A DNA stretch of 64,000 nucleotides from Calidifontibacillus erzurumensis (lineage in GTDB: Bacteria; Bacillota; Bacilli; Bacillales; Bacillaceae_J): contig NZ_JABTTE010000001.1 in the NCBI RefSeq assembly GCF_013303125.1, positions 124,001-188,000 of the forward strand, given 5' to 3'. Below, one piece after another: positions 35,161-42,876 of the stretch. Under the pieces are notes generated by a model, which did not search any database, was not told where the DNA came from, and was given only the letters and a program-made list of their open reading frames with translations. The translations under genes and the position numbers were made by a program. Each line of letters starts with the position of its first letter. Within the stretch, counting starts at the first letter, position 1.

Positions 35161-35532
35161 GTGGAAGATGAAAAATTAAATGAACAACGACAAAAAAACG
35201 TTGAAATACGAGAGCGCAATGATTGGGGTACGACAACCTCCGATTATCATGAAGAGACCGCGACAGAAGTGGCACCTAATATTAACGGCAGACAAGGACA
35301 ATTATCGGGTCAGAGAGATGCAAATGAAGAAACTGGCGGCAGGGTGATGGGAGCTATTGCATTAGCATTGTCACTACTCGCGTTGTTTTATGCACCAGTC
35401 CTTTTTGGAGCCGCAGGGATAATTGTTGGTTTTATAGCACGTCGAAGAGGAGCAAGCGGTCTTGGAAATTGGGCAATTGGTATCGGTGTTGTGGCAATGA
35501 TCATCGACTTATTTATCGACCCGTTTTTCTAG
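35161..35532 (+). CDS. yqfX: YqfX-like small membrane protein
   Basis: The 123-residue protein has a polar N-terminal half (about 1-58) and two Gly/Ala-rich transmembrane helices (about 62-92 and 101-120) joined by an ARRRGAS loop, as in the DUF4190-like family. Start is GTG 35161 after GAGGG. It lies next to ispG, the position of B. subtilis yqfX, which has the same size and topology. The function is unknown. Confidence 0.72.
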   Translation: MEDEKLNEQRQKNVEIRERNDWGTTTSDYHEETATEVAPNINGRQGQLSGQRDANEETGGRVMGAIALALSLLALFYAPVLFGAAGIIVGFIARRRGASGLGNWAIGIGVVAMIIDLFIDPFF

Positions 35533-35546
35533 AGGTGAGTAATATT

Positions 35547-35584
35547 AAAAGGAGCTTAGCCATATAGAAGGCTAAGCTCTTTGT
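35547..35584. terminator. Bidirectional terminator between yqfX and ispG
   Basis: GAGCTTAGCC and GGCTAAGCTC form a perfect 10-bp stem flanked by AAAA and CTTTG. The ispG stop codon (TAG on the minus strand) is within the stem. Confidence 0.82.
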
Positions 35585-36663
35585 TTCTGATAATATTCTT
35601 CTGCCAATTGATCCACTTCTTTTTTTAGTTCTTCTACAAGTTTTTCCTCTGGTACTTTCCGAACAATTTCCCCATGGCGGAAAAGTAATCCTTCTCCTCG
35701 GGCACCGGCAATTCCTATATCTGCTTCGCGGGCTTCTCCAGGTCCATTCACTGCACAGCCAAGAACGGCCACTTTAATCGGTGCTTTAATTTTTGCGATA
35801 TATTCTTCAATTTCATTGGCAATGCTAATTAAATCAATTTCAATTCTTCCGCATGTTGGGCAGGAAATAAGGGTTGCTGCATTAGCTGCTAAACCAAATG
35901 CTTTCAATAGCTCCCTTGCGACTTTTACTTCTTCAACTGGATCAGCACTTAAAGATATACGTATTGTATTTCCGATTCCTTTGCTTAAAATAGCTCCTAA
36001 TCCTGCTGCACTTTTCACTGTACCTGCAAAAAGTGTTCCAGATTCTGTAATTCCTAAATGGAGTGGATAATCAAAAGCTCTTGCTGCTTTTTCATATGCT
36101 TCAATTGCCAAATTAACATCTGATGCTTTTAATGAAACGATAATATTATGGAAATCAAGATCTTCTAATATTTTAATATGATAGAGCGCACTTTCTACCA
36201 TGCCATCGGCTGTAGGATAGCCATATTTATCTAAAATTCTTTTTTCAAGGGATCCGGCATTGACACCAATGCGGATTGGAACTCCTCTTTCTTTTGCTGC
36301 TTTAACTACGGCTTCTATTTTTTCTCGTTTTCCGATATTACCAGGGTTAATTCGAATTTTGTCAGCCCCGCCTTCAATTGCTTTTAGAGCGAGACGGTAA
36401 TCAAAGTGAATATCTACAACAAGCGGGATGTTAATTCGTTTTTTTATTTCAGGGATTGCATTTGCCGCACGTTCATCTGGACAAGCAACACGAACAATTT
36501 GGCAACCTGCTTCTTCTAAGCGTTTTATTTGTGCAACCGTTCCGTCAACATCGTGTGTTTTTGTGGTTGTCATACTTTGGATAATGACTTCATTGTTTCC
36601 ACCGATCGTCAAATTCCCTACTTTAATCGGGCGGGTTTTTGTACGATGTGTTATCTCATTCAT
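35572..36663 (-). CDS. ispG: 4-hydroxy-3-methylbut-2-en-1-yl diphosphate synthase IspG
   Basis: IspG converts MEcPP to HMBPP with a 4Fe-4S cluster, directly before IspH in the MEP pathway. The 363-residue protein has an N-terminal TIM barrel (residues to about 260) and a C-terminal cluster domain with ISCPTCGR and [16 protein letters not shown] precedes the ATG by about ten bases. The short bacterial two-domain form is present. Confidence 0.96.
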   Translation of the reverse strand: MNEITHRTKTRPIKVGNLTIGGNNEVIIQSMTTTKTHDVDGTVAQIKRLEEAGCQIVRVACPDERAANAIPEIKKRINIPLVVDIHFDYRLALKAIEGGADKIRINPGNIGKREKIEAVVKAAKERGVPIRIGVNAGSLEKRILDKYGYPTADGMVESALYHIKILEDLDFHNIIVSLKASDVNLAIEAYEKAARAFDYPLHLGITESGTLFAGTVKSAAGLGAILSKGIGNTIRISLSADPVEEVKVARELLKAFGLAANAATLISCPTCGRIEIDLISIANEIEEYIAKIKAPIKVAVLGCAVNGPGEAREADIGIAGARGEGLLFRHGEIVRKVPEEKLVEELKKEVDQLAEEYYQKQRA

Positions 36664-36756
36664 GCGAAAAACGCTCCTTCATAATGGTATACTTATTTAT
36701 TGTACCAATGTCTTCAAAAAAATGACAAGAGTTTTAGCTGAAGGAGCTGATATTGT

Positions 36757-37137
36757 TTACTTGTTATAGACAGGAAATTTGTATGTTTTTCCTACTTGAA
36801 TGAGTTCAGGTGTTGTATTTGGATTTAATTGTTGAAAATCGGTTATTAATTGAGAGATTGAAACTGGGAGCGGACCTCCTTGAAGTTTTTCTACAATTGA
36901 TAGGACTGTTTCACCAGCTTTTACTTCAACTTCTATATAAGAATAGTCGCCATTATTCGCATCTGTCGCTGTTTCCTCTTCGTTTACACTTTCCTTTTCA
37001 TCGCTTATTTTTTCATCCATTTCATCTTTTTTAAACAAAACGACGGAAGCAGGTGTACTTAAAACTCCTTCGCTTAAATCATAATAAATAACATATAAGA
37101 CAAACAAAAATAGTAAAAGCCCAAGCAATTTTTTCAT
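36757..37137 (-). CDS. yqfZ: LysM-domain membrane-anchored protein (YqfZ)
   Basis: The 126-residue protein has an N-terminal transmembrane or signal-anchor helix (about 3-19), an acidic linker (about 38-66) and a single C-terminal LysM domain (about 70-122, from VKAGETVLSIVEKL to GKTYKFPVY) that would bind peptidoglycan outside the membrane. Position after ispG matches B. subtilis yqfZ, also a LysM protein. GGTGA precedes the ATG. Confidence 0.85.
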   Translation of the reverse strand: MKKLLGLLLFLFVLYVIYYDLSEGVLSTPASVVLFKKDEMDEKISDEKESVNEEETATDANNGDYSYIEVEVKAGETVLSIVEKLQGGPLPVSISQLITDFQQLNPNTTPELIQVGKTYKFPVYNK

Positions 37138-37198
37138 TTTTGAATCACCGCTTTTTCCTTTTTTACCACTTTATGCTTGTCTATGTAAAATATGAATA

Positions 37199-37291
37199 CT
37201 ATACAGAAATTTTCGGAGTATCCATCCATTTGATTGCTTCTTTTATACGTATATCTTTTCCTTTATTGTTTTTTTCCTTTTTCTTTTGCAT
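37199..37291 (-). CDS. Candidate 30-residue basic peptide
   Basis: A 31-codon frame starts with ATG seven bases after GGAAGG and encodes a Lys-rich peptide beginning MQKKKEKNNKGKDIRIKEAI and ending TPKISV. It lies between the DUF1189 gene and yqfZ, all read in the same direction. The good ribosome site is the main support; no family is recognised. Chance occurrence in AT-rich DNA is possible. Confidence 0.35.
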   Translation of the reverse strand: MQKKKEKNNKGKDIRIKEAIKWMDTPKISV

Positions 37292-37364
37292 AAGAGACCT
37301 TCCTTTCTGAAAAGTAAAATTTTAATAGGGTTATTACTTGTAAAATTACCAAAATAAAAACTGC

Positions 37365-38165
37365 CTATTCAGGCAGCTTAGGATCATCATTATGTTGTGA
37401 CTGTTTTGATTTTGGAATTTCAACAATAATCAAATATAGAACGATTGAAGCAGTCATCCAATAAAGAAAAATAGCGAAAGGGATATGGATTTTCAGGGCA
37501 TCTGTAATTGCAAAAAAGAGCGTCGGAATTGTAACTGCATACGCAGACAAAATCCATAAAGCGCTATAAGGGAGCGACCGCTTTAGTTGATTTGCAATGA
37601 TTAACCCGATAAGTGCTAAAAATGAAATGCCAATCAATTTAAAACTTGTTTGCAGTAAATACATAAATATAAATGCAATTGGCAACAGTATTAGGATAAT
37701 TGTTTTAAATTGTTCAGTAGATTTTATTAACATTTCCTTATTGATTGTTAAATTGCCAAAAGTAGAATATGGAAGCCGTTGTCTCTCTGTTTCAGAAACG
37801 AATACAGCTTCGTTTTTTAATAAGCCTATTGCATTCGTATACGTAAATACATCTTCAGCTGTTAATTCTCCTGTTGTATCGAATATGAAAGTAAAGCCAT
37901 AATTTTCAGTAATCAGCGGTGAATCTAGTTCAGATGTCAATTCGCTATTTTTAAGTGTAAATTCAGGCAGGTCAGTAGCAATTTTATCTATTGCCATTGC
38001 TGAGAATTTCCTTAAATCATTGCCAATCGATACAGCAGTAATTGAACTGCATATAAACATTAATAGAAAAACATAACCTATTGTTTTTCCAATACCTTGG
38101 AAACGAAATAAGGCCATATCTTTAGGCGAATATAGACTTTTATAAAATTGTTTAAAAACATTCAT
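37365..38165 (-). CDS. yqgB: DUF1189 family membrane protein (YqgB)
   Basis: The 266-residue protein starts at 38165 (MNVFKQFYKSLYSPKDMALF), after AAAGGGTG, and not at the longer frame start 38207. The N-terminal motif F-x2-S-x-YSPK followed by a transmembrane helix (about 30-50), an extracytoplasmic domain (about 55-150) and four further helices (about 160-250) is the DUF1189 pattern. It matches B. subtilis yqgB in position. The function is unknown. Confidence 0.85.
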   Translation of the reverse strand: MNVFKQFYKSLYSPKDMALFRFQGIGKTIGYVFLLMFICSSITAVSIGNDLRKFSAMAIDKIATDLPEFTLKNSELTSELDSPLITENYGFTFIFDTTGELTAEDVFTYTNAIGLLKNEAVFVSETERQRLPYSTFGNLTINKEMLIKSTEQFKTIILILLPIAFIFMYLLQTSFKLIGISFLALIGLIIANQLKRSLPYSALWILSAYAVTIPTLFFAITDALKIHIPFAIFLYWMTASIVLYLIIVEIPKSKQSQHNDDPKLPE

Positions 38166-38314
38166 TTGAAATTCACACCCTTTCATTCGTAATATTATAC
38201 ATTCCACTCAATAGAAACAAGGAAAAAATGTTTTAATTGAGTTTTCGTTGTTTCTTATGTTATATTATGTAGGCAAACTCTTTTAAAGAAATTTTATATT
38301 TTCTTAAAAAACTG

Positions 38315-38343
38315 TTGACATATTGCTCAATGTCCGTTATATT
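38315..38343 (+). promoter_or_regulatory. Strong sigma-A promoter of the tRNA cluster
   Basis: A perfect TTGACA (38315-38320), 17 bases, then TATATT (38338-38343), 22 bases before the first tRNA. Confidence 0.85.
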
Positions 38344-38365
38344 TAAAAATGTCGCTAAACGATAT

Positions 38366-38440
38366 TCCACAGTAGCTCAGCGGTAGAGCAATCGGCTGTT
38401 AACCGATTGGTCGCAGGTTCGAACCCTGCCTGTGGAGCCA
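38366..38440 (+). tRNA. tRNA-Asn (GTT)
   Basis: A complete cloverleaf: acceptor TCCACAG with CTGTGGA, anticodon loop CTGTTAA with GTT, T arm GCAGGTTCGAACCCTGC. The 3' CCA is encoded. Confidence 0.97.
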
Positions 38441-38446
38441 TTATTC

Positions 38447-38520
38447 GGCGGTGTAGCTCAGCTGGCTAGAGCGTACGGTTCATACCCGTAAGGTCGGGGG
38501 TTCGATCCCCTCCACCGCTA
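38447..38520 (+). tRNA. tRNA-Met (CAT), elongator
   Basis: Acceptor GGCGGTG with CACCGCT, anticodon CAT, T arm GGGGGTTCGATCCCC. It closely resembles the elongator methionine tRNA of B. subtilis. CCA is not encoded. Confidence 0.93.
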
Positions 38521-38549
38521 TTCTATTGTTTTAATAAATATTTTATGTT

Positions 38550-38626
38550 GGACCCTTAGCTCAGCTGGTTAGAGCTATCGGCTCATAACCGATTGGTCGC
38601 AGGTTCGAGTCCTGCAGGGTCCACCA
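38550..38626 (+). tRNA. tRNA-Ile2 (CAT, probably lysidine-modified)
   Basis: Acceptor GGACCCT with AGGGTCC, anticodon CAT, encoded CCA. The body (TTAGCTCAGCTGGTTAGAGC and discriminator A) resembles Bacillus tRNA-Ile2, whose CAU anticodon is converted by TilS to read AUA. It could be mistaken for tRNA-Met by anticodon alone. Confidence 0.85.
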
Positions 38627-38635
38627 TTTTATTAA

Positions 38636-38728
38636 GGAGGAATACCCAAGTCTGGCTGAAGGGGTCGGTCTTGAAAACCGAGAGGCGGGTCAAACCGCGC
38701 GGGGGTTCGAATCCCTCTTCCTCCACCA
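38636..38728 (+). tRNA. tRNA-Ser (TGA)
   Basis: A class II tRNA of 93 nt with the long variable arm, acceptor GGAGGAA with TTCCTCC, anticodon TGA, and encoded CCA. The discriminator base is A, whereas most bacterial tRNA-Ser genes have G. Confidence 0.96.
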
Positions 38729-38738
38729 TTATTATTGT

Positions 38739-38816
<78 letters not shown>

Positions 38817-38873
38817 AATACATAACATGTCTCTCTAATTTTTTTTGCCTAAAAGATGAATAAATACTTTTAT

Positions 38874-38899
38874 GGCTCGATAGCTCAGTCGGTAGAGCA
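38874..38899 (+). pseudogene. Truncated 5' copy of tRNA-Phe
   Basis: The first 26 bases of tRNA-Phe (acceptor strand and D arm) are present here and are identical to 39028-39053; identity extends three bases upstream (38871-38899 against 39025-39053). The rest of the tRNA is missing: no anticodon arm, T arm or 3' acceptor follows. About 125 bases of unrelated sequence separate it from the intact gene. Confidence 0.85.
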
Positions 38900-39024
38900 C
38901 GACCGAATAAGCTTCCAAGAAATAGCATCAGCGTACCGACCGAACCGCTTCATGAATAAACTTTCTGAGGTCGGGACGGAGGACTATCATCTTTGAAGCA
39001 CAATCATTTTTTTCAAATGCCAAC
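38900..39024. other. Insert between the broken and intact tRNA-Phe copies
   Basis: These 125 bases are richer in G and C than the surrounding spacers. They contain GACCGAA twice (near 38901 and 38938), each followed shortly by GCTTC, and CCGACC with a complementary GGTCGG further on, so a local hairpin is possible. No tRNA half, ORF or known RNA family was recognised. Confidence 0.4.
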
Positions 39025-39027
39025 TAT

Positions 39028-39100
<73 letters not shown>

Positions 39101-39123
39101 CTTTCTTTTAAGAAATTTCTTTT

Positions 39124-39155
39124 GCCACAGTATACAATACTGTGGTTATTTTTTT
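39124..39155 (+). terminator. Terminator of the tRNA cluster
   Basis: CCACAGTAT and ATACTGTGG form a perfect 9-bp stem with a 3-nt loop, followed by TTATTTTTTT. Confidence 0.92.
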
Positions 39156-39474
39156 GAATTTGATGACAAATAAGAAAGAATGGACTGCTTCTGATCATTA
39201 AGGTAAAGAAGTGGACTAAATACAATTACGTACAATAAAGTTTCATTTTGTGACAAATTATTGAAGTCATTAATAAAAATTTAGGTAAAAGGTGTTTAAA
39301 ATTGAACAGTATGTATAAAAATTAACCTGTTTGGCTAAAATAAGGTTGTTATGGAAAAATTTCGAGTTTAAAAATTGAAAAACGGTGGAATAAGTGTTAA
39401 TGTAAAGGCATGGAATATTTTTTAAACTTAGATGTATAAAAAGTTAAATAAAATGGTCAGGAGGAGATCTAAAA
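39156..39474 (+). promoter_or_regulatory. sodA upstream region with two overlapping promoter candidates
   Basis: No gene is seen in these 319 bases. TTGAAA (39375-39380), 17 bases and TAATGT (39398-39403), with TG one base upstream of the -10, is a weak extended sigma-A candidate. GTTTAA (39366-39371), 14 bases and TGGAAT (39386-39391) resembles a sigma-B promoter. Neither is strong. Confidence 0.3.
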
Positions 39475-40086
39475 ATGGCAAAACATGAATTACCACAATT
39501 ACCTTATGCTTATGATGCATTAGAACCACATATTGATGCAAGAACGATGGAAATCCATCATTCAAAACATCACAATACTTATGTAACAAATTTAAATAAT
39601 GCTCTTGAAGGCCAAGAGGAACTTTTAAATAAGTCAGTTGAAGAGTTGATTGCTGATCTTAATGCAGTTCCTGAAGCTATTCGTACAGCTGTACGTAACA
39701 ATGGCGGCGGTCATGCAAACCACACTTTATTCTGGACAGTTATGAGTCCAAATGGAGGCGGCGAGCCTACTGGCGAGCTTGCTGAAGCTATCAACCAAAA
39801 ATTTGGCAGCTTTGAAAAATTCAAAGAAGAGTTTTCTAAAGCAGCAGCTACTCGTTTTGGTTCTGGGTGGGCATGGCTTGTTGTAAACAATGGACAACTT
39901 GAAGTAACAAGCACTCCAAATCAAGATTCACCATTAATGGAAGGAAAAACGCCTATTTTAGGTTTAGACGTATGGGAGCATGCTTATTACTTGAAATATC
40001 AAAATCGCCGTCCAGATTACATTAGTGCATTTTGGAATGTTGTAAATTGGGAAGAAGTTGCAAAACGTTACAATGAAGCAAAATAA
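39475..40086 (+). CDS. sodA: Superoxide dismutase [Mn]
   Basis: SodA dismutates superoxide to hydrogen peroxide and oxygen in the cytoplasm. The 203-residue protein has metal ligands in MEIHHSKHH (His28), GHANHTLFW, and DVWEHAYYL (Asp and His), and the Mn-type residues [10 protein letters not shown] and NNGQL. GGAGGAG precedes the ATG. It follows the tRNA cluster and ends at a strong terminator; the accessory catabolic cluster begins 1.1 kb downstream. Confidence 0.97.
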   Translation: MAKHELPQLPYAYDALEPHIDARTMEIHHSKHHNTYVTNLNNALEGQEELLNKSVEELIADLNAVPEAIRTAVRNNGGGHANHTLFWTVMSPNGGGEPTGELAEAINQKFGSFEKFKEEFSKAAATRFGSGWAWLVVNNGQLEVTSTPNQDSPLMEGKTPILGLDVWEHAYYLKYQNRRPDYISAFWNVVNWEEVAKRYNEAK

Positions 40087-40157
40087 TAATTGTTTCATGT
40101 GAACTTTATAATTTTGTTGCTAATATTAAGGAAGAAATAGCGGATGTAGACGAAAAA

Positions 40158-40201
40158 GAACCAAGAACGCACCATTGATGTGCGCTTTCTTGGTTTTTTT
40201 A
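40158..40201 (+). terminator. Terminator after sodA
   Basis: AACCAAGAACGCAC and GTGCGCTTTCTTGG pair around CATTGAT, followed by a T7 run. Confidence 0.92.
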
Positions 40202-40317
40202 TTTTAAAATGAAAAACTAATATGTTTTTCTATTAGTAGTATTTTCAATGATGTTCATGTATGATAACTATAATTTGAATTTGCAGAAAATTAGGATAGG
40301 AGAAGGCGGTTGCTATT

Positions 40318-40758
40318 ATGAGTGGATTAAAAATATTGGAACTTTCAACAAAAGAGGAAATTCGTAAAGCATATTCCGTGATGAAACAGTTAAGAACCCA
40401 TTTGGATGAACAAACGTATCTTGACCTAGTTATGGAAGCAAAAGAAAAAGAAAATTACAAGTTGTTTGCTCTTTTTGAGGAAAATACTCTCGCTAGTGTT
40501 GTTGGGTTTCAACCAATGATTACCTTATATTATGGCCGGTTTGTTTGGGTTTGTGATCTTGTAACGGATGAAAATAAACGTTCAAAAGGTTATGGAGAAA
40601 AACTGCTTTCTTTTGTACACCAATGGGCTAAACAGCATCATTTTAATACGGTAGCATTATCATCTGGATTACAACGATTGGATGCACACCGTTTTTATGA
40701 AGAAAAAATGGGTTATCAAAAAGTAAGTTATGTATTTAAGAAAAGTTTAGAAAAATAA
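40318..40758 (+). CDS. GNAT family N-acetyltransferase
   Basis: This 146-residue protein has the GNAT fold: beta-strand motif A with the acetyl-CoA pyrophosphate loop [10 protein letters not shown] (about 97-106), preceded by WVCDLVTD, and motif B toward the C-terminus ([12 protein letters not shown]). The substrate cannot be told from sequence. AGGAGAAGGCGG precedes the ATG by about ten bases. It stands alone between sodA and the catabolic cluster, with no shared motif linking it to either. Confidence 0.85.
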   Translation: MSGLKILELSTKEEIRKAYSVMKQLRTHLDEQTYLDLVMEAKEKENYKLFALFEENTLASVVGFQPMITLYYGRFVWVCDLVTDENKRSKGYGEKLLSFVHQWAKQHHFNTVALSSGLQRLDAHRFYEEKMGYQKVSYVFKKSLEK

Positions 40759-40802
40759 ATTTTTCCTTGATGGTCTGTTAGCTTGAAAATGCCTATCTTG
40801 GA

Positions 40803-40999
40803 ATGAGAAAAAATAAAGAAATGAAATCCAAACGTATGACACCATTATCGCTGGAAAACTATTCATATTTAAATGTAACTGATGAACAAAAAAATTACAA
40901 ATGCTTGATACTTCGGGATCCGTTAGTCGTACGAATATTGAACGATGTGGATTAATACTTGTTGCAACTGAATTCTTAAAAGTAATTGAATTTTATATC
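40803..40999 (+). pseudogene. Possible frameshifted remnant of a small gene
   Basis: A 50-codon frame from ATG 40803 (MRKNKEMKSKRMTPLSLENY) breaks at a run of seven A residues (40888-40894). One added A would join it to a second frame continuing QKKLQMLDTSGSVSRTNIE and beyond, toward a terminator at 41016. The two halves read as one protein-like sequence, suggesting a frameshifted gene, but no family was recognised and both parts are short. Confidence 0.35.
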
Positions 41000-41015
41000 A
41001 CTATGTCCATTCCTA

Positions 41016-41049
41016 TAAAAGCTGTCCCTAAAGCTGGACAGCTTTTTTT
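41016..41049 (+). terminator. Terminator upstream of the catabolic cluster
   Basis: AAAGCTGTCC and GGACAGCTTT form a perfect 10-bp stem with an 8-nt loop and a T7 tail. It isolates the cluster from upstream transcription. Confidence 0.93.
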
Positions 41050-41117
41050 GTTCATTTTAGGTATTATTTGTTAAACAATATAATGAAAGAAAAAATTGAT
41101 AAATTTATTTTAATTTC

Positions 41118-41186
41118 TTGACTTTGTCTGTATATTTTGATAATTTATTATCAAATATCGATAACAAATTATCAGTAATTGATAAT
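41118..41186 (+). promoter_or_regulatory. Promoter and tandem palindromic operator of the catabolic cluster
   Basis: TTGACT at 41118-41123 is a likely -35; GATAAT at 41139-41144 is the best -10 (spacing 15). The -10 lies within a perfect inverted repeat TTTGATAAT-TT-ATTATCAAA (41136-41155). A second palindrome GATAA-CAAA-TTATC (41160-41173) and a third half-site TTGATAAT (41179-41186) follow. A regulator bound here would block transcription of the first gene. The IclR-type regulator encoded in the cluster is the obvious candidate; this is inference. Confidence 0.65.
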
Positions 41187-41210
41187 CCTGTACTGGAGGG
41201 ATATCAACGA

Positions 41211-42863
41211 ATGGAAAAAATTACAGCAATGCGTGGACCAAATTTACGTTGTAAAGGTTGGAGGCAGGAAGCATTATTACGTTTATTAGAAAATGTTCTT
41301 GAAAATGGTGAAAATCAACAAGAATTGATCGTTTATGCTTCCCTTGGTAAGGCTGCAAGAAATTGGCCTTCTTATTATGCGATTGTAGATGCTTTAAAAA
41401 ATTTAGAGGAAGACGAAACGTTAGTCATCCAATCAGGAAAGCCGATAGGTATATTTAAAACACATCCATTTGCACCTATTGTAGTAATGGCTAATTGTAA
41501 TATTGTAGGAAAGTGGGCTACAAGTGAAAATTTTTATGATTTACAAGAAAAGGGCTTAATTTGCTGGGGAGGGTTAACGGCAGGTGCATGGCAGTACATC
41601 GGCTCCCAAGGTGTCATTCAAGGTACTTATGAAATTTTTCAAACGATTGCCCGCAAGTATTTTAATGGAAGTTTAAAAGGCCGTTTCATCTTAACAGCAG
41701 GTTTAGGAGGCATGGGCGGTGCACAGCCCCTCGCTGGTGTAATGGCAGAAGCAGCTATCCTTGTCGTTGAGGTTGATGAAGAACGTATCAATAAACGAAT
41801 TGACCACGGATACCTCCAAAAGAAAACAAACAGCTTAGATGAAGCTTTAGCATGGATTGATGCAGCAAAAGAAGCGGGTGAAAGTGTTTCAGTTGGATTA
41901 CTTGGAAACGCTTCCGAAATTTATCCGGAAATTTTACGTCGTGGTATCGTACCAGATATTGTTTCTGACCAAACTGCTGCACATGATTTAGTTTATGGGT
42001 ATATACCGGCAGGTTTTACAGTTGAAGAAGCAAAACAGTTTCGAAAAATGAATCCAGAATTATTGGCAAAGAAATCATTAGAATCGATTGCAACAGAAGT
42101 TCGAGCAATGCTCGAGTTTAAAAATCGTGGTTCAATTGTATTTGATAATGGGAATAATATTCGCTCACAAGCATTCCAAGCAGGAGTTGAAAATGCTTTT
42201 GATATTGATATCTTTACAGAGGCTTTTTTACGGCCGTTATTTGCAAGAGCAATTGGACCGTTCCGTTGGATTGCATTATCGGGTAATCCGGAGGATATTC
42301 GTACGATCGACCAATATATTTTAGAAAATTTTTCTCACAATGAAATTGCATCTAACTGGATCAAATTAGCAAATAAATATGTACCATTTGAAGGACTTCC
42401 TGCACGGATTGGCTGGTTTGGACATGGTGAGCGGACCGAACTTGCATTAGCAGTTAATAAAATGGTAAAAGAAGGAAAACTTTCTGGGCCAATTGCTTTC
42501 TCAAGAGATCATCTTGATGCAGGGGCTATGGCACATCCGAATATTATGACTGAACGTATGAAAGATGGCAGTGATGCTATTTCTGATTGGCCATTAATTA
42601 ATGCGATGCTTAACTGCTCATCAATGGCCGATTTAGTAACAATCCATTCTGGAGGCGGTGGTTATGCTGGTTATATGACAAGTGCTGGTGTAACAATCGT
42701 TGCAGATGGAACAAATGAAGCAGATCTAAGATTGAAATATACATTAGACAATGATACAGGAATAGGTGTTCTCCGTTATGCGGATGCAGGTTATGAGGAA
42801 GCATTAGATGAAGTTGAGAAAAAAGGCATTAGGAGAATTAATACAGAGGACTATTCAAAATAA
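41211..42863 (+). CDS. Divergent urocanate hydratase, probable thiourocanate hydratase
   Basis: Urocanases add water to urocanate using tightly bound NAD+ as an electrophile. The start at 41211 (MEKITAMRGPNLRCKGW), 10 bases after GGAGGG, gives 550 residues, normal for HutU. The NAD site LTAGLGGMGGAQPL (about 161-174) and FDNGNNIR are conserved. However, the active-site cysteine of HutU (RPLFC-x-G-x-GPFRW) is Ala345 here (RPLFARAIGPFRW), VYGGIGRAARNW is VYASLGKAARNW, and the HSG near the C-terminus is changed. No hutH, hutI or hutG of the normal histidine pathway lies beside it. With the DUF917, hydantoinase, carbamoylase and MIO-less lyase genes, hydration of thiourocanate to the thiohydantoin propionate is the best inference. 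Confidence 0.8.
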   Translation: MEKITAMRGPNLRCKGWRQEALLRLLENVLENGENQQELIVYASLGKAARNWPSYYAIVDALKNLEEDETLVIQSGKPIGIFKTHPFAPIVVMANCNIVGKWATSENFYDLQEKGLICWGGLTAGAWQYIGSQGVIQGTYEIFQTIARKYFNGSLKGRFILTAGLGGMGGAQPLAGVMAEAAILVVEVDEERINKRIDHGYLQKKTNSLDEALAWIDAAKEAGESVSVGLLGNASEIYPEILRRGIVPDIVSDQTAAHDLVYGYIPAGFTVEEAKQFRKMNPELLAKKSLESIATEVRAMLEFKNRGSIVFDNGNNIRSQAFQAGVENAFDIDIFTEAFLRPLFARAIGPFRWIALSGNPEDIRTIDQYILENFSHNEIASNWIKLANKYVPFEGLPARIGWFGHGERTELALAVNKMVKEGKLSGPIAFSRDHLDAGAMAHPNIMTERMKDGSDAISDWPLINAMLNCSSMADLVTIHSGGGGYAGYMTSAGVTIVADGTNEADLRLKYTLDNDTGIGVLRYADAGYEEALDEVEKKGIRRINTEDYSK

Positions 42864-42876
42864 AGGAGTGCAAACG

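Noticed and set aside
38874-39024. Integrated element with tRNA attachment site
   Set aside because: The duplicated part is the 5' half, only about 150 bp lie between copies, and no integrase is present.
41211-42863. Ordinary histidine utilisation (hut) gene hutU
   Set aside because: No hutI or hutG nearby, the active-site cysteine is changed, and the flanking genes process hydantoins and not imidazolone propionate.
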